Positions 34,705 through 48,316 of a DNA stretch of 64,000 nucleotides are shown here, piece after piece. The stretch is from NCBI RefSeq assembly GCF_048771995.1, contig NC_133028.1, forward strand, positions 6,507,501 to 6,571,500, given 5' to 3'. The number at the start of each line of letters is the position of its first letter. Position 1 is the first letter of the stretch. Origin of the DNA: Taeniopygia guttata. Taxonomy: Eukaryota; Chordata; Aves; Passeriformes; Estrildidae. The notes below the pieces were generated by a model. The model saw only the letters and a list, made by a program, of their open reading frames with translations, did no database searches and was not told the origin of the DNA. Both the position numbers and the translations under genes were made by a program.

Positions 34705-36659
34705 GCCTACAGCACCCGGTATTCCCAGGCGGTCTCCCATCCAAGTACTAACCGGGCCCGACCCTGCTTAGCTTCCGAGATCAGGCGAGACCGGCCGCTC
34801 TCAGGGCGGCAGGCCGTAGGCACCCGGCGGCCCCTCGGCGGCGGCCTTCAACCCACCACACCACGCTCCGGGAAGAAGCTCAGAAGCCCACAGGGGCTTG
34901 ACAAGCCCAACAGGGCCACCCCTGCCCACAAGGGGATCTAGAGACAGACCCCAGCCCAGTGCACACACACACAAGGGATAGAAAAAAAGCAAGGCCTACC
35001 TGCCTCTTCCCTCCTGCCCCCCACCTCGACTGCCCAAGGAAAAGCACGCGCCCCCCTCAGGAGGAAAAAGTAGCCTACAGCACCCGGTATTCCCAGGCGG
35101 TCTCCCATCCAAGTACTAACCGGGCCCGACCCTGCTTAGCTTCCGAGATCAGGCGAGACCGGCCGCTCTCAGGGCGGCAGGCCGTAGGCACCCGGCGGCC
35201 CCTCGGCGGCGGCCTTCAACCCACCACACCACGCTCCGGGAAGAAGCTCAGAAGCCCACAGGGGCTTGACAAGCCCAACAGGGCCACCCCTGCCCACAAG
35301 GGGATCTAGAGACAGACCCCAGCCCAGTGCACACACACACAAGGGATAGAAAAAAAGCAAGGCCTACCTGCCTCTTCTCCTGCCCCCCACCTCGACTGCC
35401 CAAGGAAAAGCACGCGCCCCCCTCAGGAGGAAAAAGTAGCCTACAGCACCCGGTATTCCCAGGCGGTCTCCCATCCAAGTACTAACCGGGCCCGACCCTG
35501 CTTAGCTTCCGAGATCAGGCGAGACCGGCCGCTCTCAGGGCGGCAGGCCGTAGGCACCCGGCGGCCCCTCGGCGGCGGCCTTCAACCCACCACACCACGC
35601 TCCGGGAAGAAGCTCAGAAGCCCACAGGGGCTTGACAAGCCCAACAGGGCCACCCCTGCCCACAAGGGGATCTAGAGACAGACCCCAGCCCAGTGCACAC
35701 ACACACAAGGGATAGAAAAAAAGCAAGGCCTACCTGCCTCTTCCCTCCTGCCCCCCACCTCGACTGCCCAAGGAAAAGCACGCGCCCCCCTCAGGAGGAA
35801 AAAGTAGCCTACAGCACCCGGTATTCCCAGGCGGTCTCCCATCCAAGTACTAACCGGGCCCGACCCTGCTTAGCTTCCGAGATCAGGCGAGACCGGCCGC
35901 TCTCAGGGCGGCAGGCCGTAGGCACCCGGCGGCCCCTCGGCGGCGGCCTTCAACCCACCACACCACGCTCCGGGAAGAAGCTCAGAAGCCCACAGGGGCT
36001 TGACAAGCCCAACAGGGCCACCCCTGCCCACAAGGGGATCTAGAGACAGACCCCAGCCCAGTGCACACACACACAAGGGATAGAAAAAAAGCAAGGCCTA
36101 CCTGCCTCTTCCCTCCTGCCCCCCACCTCGACTGCCCAAGGAAAAGCACGCGCCCCCCTCAGGAGGAAAAAGTAGCCTACAGCACCCGGTATTCCCAGGC
36201 GGTCTCCCATCCAAGTACTAACCGGGCCCGACCCTGCTTAGCTTCCGAGATCAGGCGAGACCGGCCGCTCTCAGGGCGGCAGGCCGTAGGCACCCGGCGG
36301 CCCCTCGGCGGCGGCCTTCAACCCACCACACCACGCTCCGGGAAGAAGCTCAGAAGCCCACAGGGGCTTGACAAGCCCAACAGGGCCACCCCTGCCCACA
36401 AGGGGATCTAGAGACAGACCCCAGCCCAGTGCACACACACACAAGGGATAGAAAAAAAGCAAGGCCTACCTGCCTCTTCCCTCCTGCCCCCCACCTCGAC
36501 TGCCCAAGGAAAAGCACGCGCCCCCCTCAGGAGGAAAAAGTAGCCTACAGCACCCGGTATTCCCAGGCGGTCTCCCATCCAAGTACTAACCGGGCCCGAC
36601 CCTGCTTAGCTTCCGAGATCAGGCGAGACCGGCCGCTCTCAGGGCGGCAGGCCGTAGGC
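34705..36659 (-). rRNA. 5S rRNA genes, copies 75-80 (6 genes)
   Basis: Starts are 34705, 35073, 35439, 35807, 36175 and 36543. All look like copy 1. A 2-bp loss in the CT-rich spacer at about 35377 precedes copy 77. Confidence 0.94.
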
Positions 36660-36910
36660 ACCCGGCGGCCCCTCGGCGGCGGCCTTCAACCCACCACACC
36701 ACGCTCCGGGAAGAAGCTCAGAAGCCCACAGGGGCTTGACAAGCCCAACAGGGCCACCCCTGCCCACAAGGGGATCTAGAGACAGACCCCAGCCCAGTGC
36801 ACACACACACAAGGGATAGAAAAAAAGCAAGGCCTACCTGCCTCTTCCCTCCTGCCCCCCACCTCGACTGCCCAAGGAAAAGCACGCGCCCCCCTCAGGA
36901 GGAAAAAGTA

Positions 36911-37025
36911 GCCTACAGCACCCGGTATTCCCAGGCGGTCTCCCATCCAATACTAACCGGGCCCGACTGCTTAGCTTCCGAGATCAGGCGAGACCGGCCG
37001 CTCTCAGGGCGGGGAGGCCGTAGGC
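36911..37025 (-). rRNA. 5S rRNA gene, copy 81, 115 bp, with several indels
   Basis: Compared with copy 1 it lacks one base near 36950 and two near 36967 (inside the box A region, CAGGGTC shortened to CAGTC) and has one extra base near 37013. Both the internal promoter and helix II should suffer. The upstream spacer carries the G to T marker at 37163. It is the last copy with indels; all copies to its right keep an exact 368-bp period. Confidence 0.85.
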
Positions 37026-37276
37026 ACCCGGCGGCCCCTCGGCGGCGGCCTTCAACCCACCACACCACGCTCCGGGAAGAAGCTCAGAAGCCCACAGGGG
37101 CTTGACAAGCCCAACAGGGCCACCCCTGCCCACAAGGGGATCTAGAGACAGACCCCAGCCCATTGCACACACACACAAGGGATAGAAAAAAAGCAAGGCC
37201 TACCTGCCTCTTCCCTCCTGCCCCCCACCTCGACTGCCCAAGGAAAAGCACGCGCCCCCCTCAGGAGGAAAAAGTA

Positions 37277-37393
37277 GCCTACAGCACCCGGTATTCCCAG
37301 GCGGTCTCCCATCCAAGTACTAACCGGGCCCGACCCTGCTTAGCTTCCGAGATCAGGCGAGACCGGCCGCTCTCAGGGCGGCAGGTCGTAGGC
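37277..37393 (-). rRNA. 5S rRNA gene, copy 82, with G8A in helix I
   Basis: A T at 37386 (plus strand) changes RNA position 8 to A, facing C111. This breaks one base pair of the terminal helix. Confidence 0.93.
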
Positions 37394-37644
37394 ACCCGGC
37401 GGCCCCTCGGCGGCGGCCTTCAACCCACCACACCACGCTCCGGGAAGAAGCTCAGAAGCCCACAGGGGCTTGACAAGCCCAACAGGGCCACCCCTGCCCA
37501 CAAGGGGATCTAGAGACAGACCCCAGCCCAGTGCACACACACACAAGGGATAGAAAAAAAGCAAGGCCTACCTGCCTCTTCCCTCCTGCCCCCCACCTCG
37601 ACTGCCCAAGGAAAAGCACGCGCCCCCCTCAGGAGGAAAAAGTA

Positions 37645-40600
37645 GCCTACAGCACCCGGTATTCCCAGGCGGTCTCCCATCCAAGTACTAACCGGGCCCG
37701 ACCCTGCTTAGCTTCCGAGATCAGGCGAGACCGGCCGCTCTCAGGGCGGCAGGCCGTAGGCACCCGGCGGCCCCTCGGCGGCGGCCTTCAACCCACCACA
37801 CCACGCTCCGGGAAGAAGCTCAGAAGCCCACAGGGGCTTGACAAGCCCAACAGGGCCACCCCTGCCCACAAGGGGATCTAGAGACAGACCCCAGCCCAGT
37901 GCACACACACACAAGGGATAGAAAAAAAGCAAGGCCTACCTGCCTCTTCCCTCCTGCCCCCCACCTCGACTGCCCAAGGAAAAGCACGCGCCCCCCTCAG
38001 GAGGAAAAAGTAGCCTACAGCACCCGGTATTCCCAGGCGGTCTCCCATCCAAGTACTAACCGGGCCCGACCCTGCTTAGCTTCCGAGATCAGGCGAGACC
38101 GGCCGCTCTCAGGGCGGCAGGCCGTAGGCACCCGGCGGCCCCTCGGCGGCGGCCTTCAACCCACCACACCACGCTCCGGGAAGAAGCTCAGAAGCCCACA
38201 GGGGCTTGACAAGCCCAACAGGGCCACCCCTGCCCACAAGGGGATCTAGAGACAGACCCCAGCCCAGTGCACACACACACAAGGGATAGAAAAAAAGCAA
38301 GGCCTACCTGCCTCTTCCCTCCTGCCCCCCACCTCGACTGCCCAAGGAAAAGCACGCGCCCCCCTCAGGAGGAAAAAGTAGCCTACAGCACCCGGTATTC
38401 CCAGGCGGTCTCCCATCCAAGTACTAACCGGGCCCGACCCTGCTTAGCTTCCGAGATCAGGCGAGACCGGCCGCTCTCAGGGCGGCAGGCCGTAGGCACC
38501 CGGCGGCCCCTCGGCGGCGGCCTTCAACCCACCACACCACGCTCCGGGAAGAAGCTCAGAAGCCCACAGGGGCTTGACAAGCCCAACAGGGCCACCCCTG
38601 CCCACAAGGGGATCTAGAGACAGACCCCAGCCCAGTGCACACACACACAAGGGATAGAAAAAAAGCAAGGCCTACCTGCCTCTTCCCTCCTGCCCCCCAC
38701 CTCGACTGCCCAAGGAAAAGCACGCGCCCCCCTCAGGAGGAAAAAGTAGCCTACAGCACCCGGTATTCCCAGGCGGTCTCCCATCCAAGTACTAACCGGG
38801 CCCGACCCTGCTTAGCTTCCGAGATCAGGCGAGACCGGCCGCTCTCAGGGCGGCAGGCCGTAGGCACCCGGCGGCCCCTCGGCGGCGGCCTTCAACCCAC
38901 CACACCACGCTCCGGGAAGAAGCTCAGAAGCCCACAGGGGCTTGACAAGCCCAACAGGGCCACCCCTGCCCACAAGGGGATCTAGAGACAGACCCCAGCC
39001 CAGTGCACACACACACAAGGGATAGAAAAAAAGCAAGGCCTACCTGCCTCTTCCCTCCTGCCCCCCACCTCGACTGCCCAAGGAAAAGCACGCGCCCCCC
39101 TCAGGAGGAAAAAGTAGCCTACAGCACCCGGTATTCCCAGGCGGTCTCCCATCCAAGTACTAACCGGGCCCGACCCTGCTTAGCTTCCGAGATCAGGCGA
39201 GACCGGCCGCTCTCAGGGCGGCAGGCCGTAGGCACCCGGCGGCCCCTCGGCGGCGGCCTTCAACCCACCACACCACGCTCCGGGAAGAAGCTCAGAAGCC
39301 CACAGGGGCTTGACAAGCCCAACAGGGCCACCCCTGCCCACAAGGGGATCTAGAGACAGACCCCAGCCCATTGCACACACACACAAGGGATAGAAAAAAA
39401 GCAAGGCCTACCTGCCTCTTCCCTCCTGCCCCCCACCTCGACTGCCCAAGGAAAAGCACGCGCCCCCCTCAGGAGGAAAAAGTAGCCTACAGCACCCGGT
39501 ATTCCCAGGCGGTCTCCCATCCAAGTACTAACCGGGCCCGACCCTGCTTAGCTTCCGAGATCAGGCGAGACCGGCCGCTCTCAGGGCGGCAGGCCGTAGG
39601 CACCCGGCGGCCCCTCGGCGGCGGCCTTCAACCCACCACACCACGCTCCGGGAAGAAGCTCAGAAGCCCACAGGGGCTTGACAAGCCCAACAGGGCCACC
39701 CCTGCCCACAAGGGGATCTAGAGACAGACCCCAGCCCAGTGCACACACACACAAGGGATAGAAAAAAAGCAAGGCCTACCTGCCTCTTCCCTCCTGCCCC
39801 CCACCTCGACTGCCCAAGGAAAAGCACGCGCCCCCCTCAGGAGGAAAAAGTAGCCTACAGCACCCGGTATTCCCAGGCGGTCTCCCATCCAAGTACTAAC
39901 CGGGCCCGACCCTGCTTAGCTTCCGAGATCAGGCGAGACCGGCCGCTCTCAGGGCGGCAGGCCGTAGGCACCCGGCGGCCCCTCGGCGGCGGCCTTCAAC
40001 CCACCACACCACGCTCCGGGAAGAAGCTCAGAAGCCCACAGGGGCTTGACAAGCCCAACAGGGCCACCCCTGCCCACAAGGGGATCTAGAGACAGACCCC
40101 AGCCCAGTGCACACACACACAAGGGATAGAAAAAAAGCAAGGCCTACCTGCCTCTTCCCTCCTGCCCCCCACCTCGACTGCCCAAGGAAAAGCACGCGCC
40201 CCCCTCAGGAGGAAAAAGTAGCCTACAGCACCCGGTATTCCCAGGCGGTCTCCCATCCAAGTACTAACCGGGCCCGACCCTGCTTAGCTTCCGAGATCAG
40301 GCGAGACCGGCCGCTCTCAGGGCGGCAGGCCGTAGGCACCCGGCGGCCCCTCGGCGGCGGCCTTCAACCCACCACACCACGCTCCGGGAAGAAGCTCAGA
40401 AGCCCACAGGGGCTTGACAAGCCCAACAGGGCCACCCCTGCCCACAAGGGGATCTAGAGACAGACCCCAGCCCAGTGCACACACACACAAGGGATAGAAA
40501 AAAAGCAAGGCCTACCTGCCTCTTCCCTCCTGCCCCCCACCTCGACTGCCCAAGGAAAAGCACGCGCCCCCCTCAGGAGGAAAAAGTAGCCTACAGCACC

Positions 40601-43600
40601 CGGTATTCCCAGGCGGTCTCCCATCCAAGTACTAACCGGGCCCGACCCTGCTTAGCTTCCGAGATCAGGCGAGACCGGCCGCTCTCAGGGCGGCAGGCCG
40701 TAGGCACCCGGCGGCCCCTCGGCGGCGGCCTTCAACCCACCACACCACGCTCCGGGAAGAAGCTCAGAAGCCCACAGGGGCTTGACAAGCCCAACAGGGC
40801 CACCCCTGCCCACAAGGGGATCTAGAGACAGACCCCAGCCCAGTGCACACACACACAAGGGATAGAAAAAAAGCAAGGCCTACCTGCCTCTTCCCTCCTG
40901 CCCCCCACCTCGACTGCCCAAGGAAAAGCACGCGCCCCCCTCAGGAGGAAAAAGTAGCCTACAGCACCCGGTATTCCCAGGCGGTCTCCCATCCAAGTAC
41001 TAACCGGGCCCGACCCTGCTTAGCTTCCGAGATCAGGCGAGACCGGCCGCTCTCAGGGCGGCAGGCCGTAGGCACCCGGCGGCCCCTCGGCGGCGGCCTT
41101 CAACCCACCACACCACGCTCCGGGAAGAAGCTCAGAAGCCCACAGGGGCTTGACAAGCCCAACAGGGCCACCCCTGCCCACAAGGGGATCTAGAGACAGA
41201 CCCCAGCCCAGTGCACACACACACAAGGGATAGAAAAAAAGCAAGGCCTACCTGCCTCTTCCCTCCTGCCCCCCACCTCGACTGCCCAAGGAAAAGCACG
41301 CGCCCCCCTCAGGAGGAAAAAGTAGCCTACAGCACCCGGTATTCCCAGGCGGTCTCCCATCCAAGTACTAACCGGGCCCGACCCTGCTTAGCTTCCGAGA
41401 TCAGGCGAGACCGGCCGCTCTCAGGGCGGCAGGCCGTAGGCACCCGGCGGCCCCTCGGCGGCGGCCTTCAACCCACCACACCACGCTCCGGGAAGAAGCT
41501 CAGAAGCCCACAGGGGCTTGACAAGCCCAACAGGGCCACCCCTGCCCACAAGGGGATCTAGAGACAGACCCCAGCCCAGTGCACACACACACAAGGGATA
41601 GAAAAAAAGCAAGGCCTACCTGCCTCTTCCCTCCTGCCCCCCACCTCGACTGCCCAAGGAAAAGCACGCGCCCCCCTCAGGAGGAAAAAGTAGCCTACAG
41701 CACCCGGTATTCCCAGGCGGTCTCCCATCCAAGTACTAACCGGGCCCGACCCTGCTTAGCTTCCGAGATCAGGCGAGACCGGCCGCTCTCAGGGCGGCAG
41801 GCCGTAGGCACCCGGCGGCCCCTCGGCGGCGGCCTTCAACCCACCACACCACGCTCCGGGAAGAAGCTCAGAAGCCCACAGGGGCTTGACAAGCCCAACA
41901 GGGCCACCCCTGCCCACAAGGGGATCTAGAGACAGACCCCAGCCCAGTGCACACACACACAAGGGATAGAAAAAAAGCAAGGCCTACCTGCCTCTTCCCT
42001 CCTGCCCCCCACCTCGACTGCCCAAGGAAAAGCACGCGCCCCCCTCAGGAGGAAAAAGTAGCCTACAGCACCCGGTATTCCCAGGCGGTCTCCCATCCAA
42101 GTACTAACCGGGCCCGACCCTGCTTAGCTTCCGAGATCAGGCGAGACCGGCCGCTCTCAGGGCGGCAGGCCGTAGGCACCCGGCGGCCCCTCGGCGGCGG
42201 CCTTCAACCCACCACACCACGCTCCGGGAAGAAGCTCAGAAGCCCACAGGGGCTTGACAAGCCCAACAGGGCCACCCCTGCCCACAAGGGGATCTAGAGA
42301 CAGACCCCAGCCCAGTGCACACACACACAAGGGATAGAAAAAAAGCAAGGCCTACCTGCCTCTTCCCTCCTGCCCCCCACCTCGACTGCCCAAGGAAAAG
42401 CACGCGCCCCCCTCAGGAGGAAAAAGTAGCCTACAGCACCCGGTATTCCCAGGCGGTCTCCCATCCAAGTACTAACCGGGCCCGACCCTGCTTAGCTTCC
42501 GAGATCAGGCGAGACCGGCCGCTCTCAGGGCGGCAGGCCGTAGGCACCCGGCGGCCCCTCGGCGGCGGCCTTCAACCCACCACACCACGCTCCGGGAAGA
42601 AGCTCAGAAGCCCACAGGGGCTTGACAAGCCCAACAGGGCCACCCCTGCCCACAAGGGGATCTAGAGACAGACCCCAGCCCAGTGCACACACACACAAGG
42701 GATAGAAAAAAAGCAAGGCCTACCTGCCTCTTCCCTCCTGCCCCCCACCTCGACTGCCCAAGGAAAAGCACGCGCCCCCCTCAGGAGGAAAAAGTAGCCT
42801 ACAGCACCCGGTATTCCCAGGCGGTCTCCCATCCAAGTACTAACCGGGCCCGACCCTGCTTAGCTTCCGAGATCAGGCGAGACCGGCCGCTCTCAGGGCG
42901 GCAGGCCGTAGGCACCCGGCGGCCCCTCGGCGGCGGCCTTCAACCCACCACACCACGCTCCGGGAAGAAGCTCAGAAGCCCACAGGGGCTTGACAAGCCC
43001 AACAGGGCCACCCCTGCCCACAAGGGGATCTAGAGACAGACCCCAGCCCATTGCACACACACACAAGGGATAGAAAAAAAGCAAGGCCTACCTGCCTCTT
43101 CCCTCCTGCCCCCCACCTCGACTGCCCAAGGAAAAGCACGCGCCCCCCTCAGGAGGAAAAAGTAGCCTACAGCACCCGGTATTCCCAGGCGGTCTCCCAT
43201 CCAAGTACTAACCGGGCCCGACCCTGCTTAGCTTCCGAGATCAGGCGAGACCGGCCGCTCTCAGGGCGGCAGGCCGTAGGCACCCGGCGGCCCCTCGGCG
43301 GCGGCCTTCAACCCACCACACCACGCTCCGGGAAGAAGCTCAGAAGCCCACAGGGGCTTGACAAGCCCAACAGGGCCACCCCTGCCCACAAGGGGATCTA
43401 GAGACAGACCCCAGCCCAGTGCACACACACACAAGGGATAGAAAAAAAGCAAGGCCTACCTGCCTCTTCCCTCCTGCCCCCCACCTCGACTGCCCAAGGA
43501 AAAGCACGCGCCCCCCTCAGGAGGAAAAAGTAGCCTACAGCACCCGGTATTCCCAGGCGGTCTCCCATCCAAGTACTAACCGGGCCCGACCCTGCTTAGC

Positions 43601-46600
43601 TTCCGAGATCAGGCGAGACCGGCCGCTCTCAGGGCGGCAGGCCGTAGGCACCCGGCGGCCCCTCGGCGGCGGCCTTCAACCCACCACACCACGCTCCGGG
43701 AAGAAGCTCAGAAGCCCACAGGGGCTTGACAAGCCCAACAGGGCCACCCCTGCCCACAAGGGGATCTAGAGACAGACCCCAGCCCAGTGCACACACACAC
43801 AAGGGATAGAAAAAAAGCAAGGCCTACCTGCCTCTTCCCTCCTGCCCCCCACCTCGACTGCCCAAGGAAAAGCACGCGCCCCCCTCAGGAGGAAAAAGTA
43901 GCCTACAGCACCCGGTATTCCCAGGCGGTCTCCCATCCAAGTACTAACCGGGCCCGACCCTGCTTAGCTTCCGAGATCAGGCGAGACCGGCCGCTCTCAG
44001 GGCGGCAGGCCGTAGGCACCCGGCGGCCCCTCGGCGGCGGCCTTCAACCCACCACACCACGCTCCGGGAAGAAGCTCAGAAGCCCACAGGGGCTTGACAA
44101 GCCCAACAGGGCCACCCCTGCCCACAAGGGGATCTAGAGACAGACCCCAGCCCAGTGCACACACACACAAGGGATAGAAAAAAAGCAAGGCCTACCTGCC
44201 TCTTCCCTCCTGCCCCCCACCTCGACTGCCCAAGGAAAAGCACGCGCCCCCCTCAGGAGGAAAAAGTAGCCTACAGCACCCGGTATTCCCAGGCGGTCTC
44301 CCATCCAAGTACTAACCGGGCCCGACCCTGCTTAGCTTCCGAGATCAGGCGAGACCGGCCGCTCTCAGGGCGGCAGGCCGTAGGCACCCGGCGGCCCCTC
44401 GGCGGCGGCCTTCAACCCACCACACCACGCTCCGGGAAGAAGCTCAGAAGCCCACAGGGGCTTGACAAGCCCAACAGGGCCACCCCTGCCCACAAGGGGA
44501 TCTAGAGACAGACCCCAGCCCAGTGCACACACACACAAGGGATAGAAAAAAAGCAAGGCCTACCTGCCTCTTCCCTCCTGCCCCCCACCTCGACTGCCCA
44601 AGGAAAAGCACGCGCCCCCCTCAGGAGGAAAAAGTAGCCTACAGCACCCGGTATTCCCAGGCGGTCTCCCATCCAAGTACTAACCGGGCCCGACCCTGCT
44701 TAGCTTCCGAGATCAGGCGAGACCGGCCGCTCTCAGGGCGGCAGGCCGTAGGCACCCGGCGGCCCCTCGGCGGCGGCCTTCAACCCACCACACCACGCTC
44801 CGGGAAGAAGCTCAGAAGCCCACAGGGGCTTGACAAGCCCAACAGGGCCACCCCTGCCCACAAGGGGATCTAGAGACAGACCCCAGCCCAGTGCACACAC
44901 ACACAAGGGATAGAAAAAAAGCAAGGCCTACCTGCCTCTTCCCTCCTGCCCCCCACCTCGACTGCCCAAGGAAAAGCACGCGCCCCCCTCAGGAGGAAAA
45001 AGTAGCCTACAGCACCCGGTATTCCCAGGCGGTCTCCCATCCAAGTACTAACCGGGCCCGACCCTGCTTAGCTTCCGAGATCAGGCGAGACCGGCCGCTC
45101 TCAGGGCGGCAGGCCGTAGGCACCCGGCGGCCCCTCGGCGGCGGCCTTCAACCCACCACACCACGCTCCGGGAAGAAGCTCAGAAGCCCACAGGGGCTTG
45201 ACAAGCCCAACAGGGCCACCCCTGCCCACAAGGGGATCTAGAGACAGACCCCAGCCCAGTGCACACACACACAAGGGATAGAAAAAAAGCAAGGCCTACC
45301 TGCCTCTTCCCTCCTGCCCCCCACCTCGACTGCCCAAGGAAAAGCACGCGCCCCCCTCAGGAGGAAAAAGTAGCCTACAGCACCCGGTATTCCCAGGCGG
45401 TCTCCCATCCAAGTACTAACCGGGCCCGACCCTGCTTAGCTTCCGAGATCAGGCGAGACCGGCCGCTCTCAGGGCGGCAGGCCGTAGGCACCCGGCGGCC
45501 CCTCGGCGGCGGCCTTCAACCCACCACACCACGCTCCGGGAAGAAGCTCAGAAGCCCACAGGGGCTTGACAAGCCCAACAGGGCCACCCCTGCCCACAAG
45601 GGGATCTAGAGACAGACCCCAGCCCAGTGCACACACACACAAGGGATAGAAAAAAAGCAAGGCCTACCTGCCTCTTCCCTCCTGCCCCCCACCTCGACTG
45701 CCCAAGGAAAAGCACGCGCCCCCCTCAGGAGGAAAAAGTAGCCTACAGCACCCGGTATTCCCAGGCGGTCTCCCATCCAAGTACTAACCGGGCCCGACCC
45801 TGCTTAGCTTCCGAGATCAGGCGAGACCGGCCGCTCTCAGGGCGGCAGGCCGTAGGCACCCGGCGGCCCCTCGGCGGCGGCCTTCAACCCACCACACCAC
45901 GCTCCGGGAAGAAGCTCAGAAGCCCACAGGGGCTTGACAAGCCCAACAGGGCCACCCCTGCCCACAAGGGGATCTAGAGACAGACCCCAGCCCAGTGCAC
46001 ACACACACAAGGGATAGAAAAAAAGCAAGGCCTACCTGCCTCTTCCCTCCTGCCCCCCACCTCGACTGCCCAAGGAAAAGCACGCGCCCCCCTCAGGAGG
46101 AAAAAGTAGCCTACAGCACCCGGTATTCCCAGGCGGTCTCCCATCCAAGTACTAACCGGGCCCGACCCTGCTTAGCTTCCGAGATCAGGCGAGACCGGCC
46201 GCTCTCAGGGCGGCAGGCCGTAGGCACCCGGTGGCCCCTCGGCGGCGGCCTTCAACCCACCACACCACGCTCCGGGAAGAAGCTCAGAAGCCCACAGGGG
46301 CTTGACAAGCCCAACAGGGCCACCCCTGCCCACAAGGGGATCTAGAGACAGACCCCAGCCCAGTGCACACACACACAAGGGATAGAAAAAAAGCAAGGCC
46401 TACCTGCCTCTTCCCTCCTGCCCCCCACCTCGACTGCCCAAGGAAAAGCACGCGCCCCCCTCAGGAGGAAAAAGTAGCCTACAGCACCCGGTATTCCCAG
46501 GCGGTCTCCCATCCAAGTACTAACCGGGCCCGACCCTGCTTAGCTTCCGAGATCAGGCGAGACCGGCCGCTCTCAGGGCGGCAGGCCGTAGGCACCCGGC

Positions 46601-46961
46601 GGCCCCTCGGCGGCGGCCTTCAACCCACCACACCACGCTCCGGGAAGAAGCTCAGAAGCCCACAGGGGCTTGACAAGCCCAACAGGGCCACCCCTGCCCA
46701 CAAGGGGATCTAGAGACAGACCCCAGCCCAGTGCACACACACACAAGGGATAGAAAAAAAGCAAGGCCTACCTGCCTCTTCCCTCCTGCCCCCCACCTCG
46801 ACTGCCCAAGGAAAAGCACGCGCCCCCCTCAGGAGGAAAAAGTAGCCTACAGCACCCGGTATTCCCAGGCGGTCTCCCATCCAAGTACTAACCGGGCCCG
46901 ACCCTGCTTAGCTTCCGAGATCAGGCGAGACCGGCCGCTCTCAGGGCGGCAGGCCGTAGGC
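37645..46961 (-). rRNA. 5S rRNA genes, copies 83-108 (26 genes, exact 368-bp period)
   Basis: Starts are 37645+368(n-83). Genes look identical to copy 1. Spacer variants: G to T at 39371 (copy 87) and 43051 (copy 97); the -7 variant at 46232 (copy 106); the -4 variant at 46965 (copy 108). Confidence 0.95.
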
Positions 46962-47212
46962 ACCTGGCGGCCCCTCGGCGGCGGCCTTCAACCCACCACA
47001 CCACGCTCCGGGAAGAAGCTCAGAAGCCCACAGGGGCTTGACAAGCCCAACAGGGCCACCCCTGCCCACAAGGGGATCTAGAGACAGACCCCAGCCCAGT
47101 GCACACACACACAAGGGATAGAAAAAAAGCAAGGCCTACCTGCCTCTTCCCTCCTGCCCCCCACCTCGACTGCCCAAGGAAAAGCACGCGCCCCCCTCAG
47201 GAGGAAAAAGTA

Positions 47213-47329
47213 GCCTACAGCACCCGGTATTCCCAGACGGTCTCCCATCCAAGTACTAACCGGGCCCGACCCTGCTTAGCTTCCGAGATCAGGCGAGACC
47301 GGCCGCTCTCAGGGCGGCAGGCCGTAGGC
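47213..47329 (-). rRNA. 5S rRNA gene, copy 109, with C94U in box C
   Basis: A at 47237 (plus strand), the same change as copy 51 and copy 122. Confidence 0.93.
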
Positions 47330-47580
47330 ACCCGGCGGCCCCTCGGCGGCGGCCTTCAACCCACCACACCACGCTCCGGGAAGAAGCTCAGAAGCCCACA
47401 GGGGCTTGACAAGCCCAACAGGGCCACCCCTGCCCACAAGGGGATCTAGAGACAGACCCCAGCCCAGTGCACACACACACAAGGGATAGAAAAAAAGCAA
47501 GGCCTACCTGCCTCTTCCCTCCTGCCCCCCACCTCGACTGCCCAAGGAAAAGCACGCGCCCCCCTCAGGAGGAAAAAGTA

Positions 47581-47697
47581 GCCTACAGCACCCGGTATTC
47601 CCAGGCGGTCTCCCATCCAAGTACTAACCGGGCCCGACCCTGCTTAGCTTCCGAGATCAGGCGAGACCGGCCGCTCTCAGGGCGGCAGGCCGTAGGC
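47581..47697 (-). rRNA. 5S rRNA gene, copy 110 (consensus)
   Basis: No difference from copy 1 noticed. Confidence 0.94.
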
Positions 47698-47948
47698 ACC
47701 CGGCGGCCCCTCGGCGGCGGCCTTCAACCCACCACACCACGCTCCGGGAAGAAGCTCAGAAGCCCACAGGGGCTTGACAAGCCCAACAGGGCCACCCCTG
47801 CCCACAAGGGGATCTAGAGACAGACCCCAGCCCAGTGCACACACACACAAGGGATAGAAAAAAAGCAAGGCCTACCTGCCTCTTCCCTCCTGCCCCCCAC
47901 CTCGACTGCCCAAGGAAAAGCACGCGCCCCCCTCAGGAGGAAAAAGTA

Positions 47949-48065
47949 GCCTACAGCACCCGGTATTCCCAGGCGGTCTCCCATCCAAGTACTAACCGGG
48001 CCCGACCCTGCTTAGCTTCCGAGATCGGGCGAGACCGGCCGCTCTCAGGGCGGCAGGCCGTAGGC
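47949..48065 (-). rRNA. 5S rRNA gene, copy 111, with U40C in loop C
   Basis: G at 48027 (plus strand), the same change as copies 53 and 124. Confidence 0.93.
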
Positions 48066-48316
48066 ACCCGGCGGCCCCTCGGCGGCGGCCTTCAACCCAC
48101 CACACCACGCTCCGGGAAGAAGCTCAGAAGCCCACAGGGGCTTGACAAGCCCAACAGGGCCACCCCTGCCCACAAGGGGATCTAGAGACAGACCCCAGCC
48201 CAGTGCACACACACACAAGGGATAGAAAAAAAGCAAGGCCTACCTGCCTCTTCCCTCCTGCCCCCCACCTCGACTGCCCAAGGAAAAGCACGCGCCCCCC
48301 TCAGGAGGAAAAAGTA

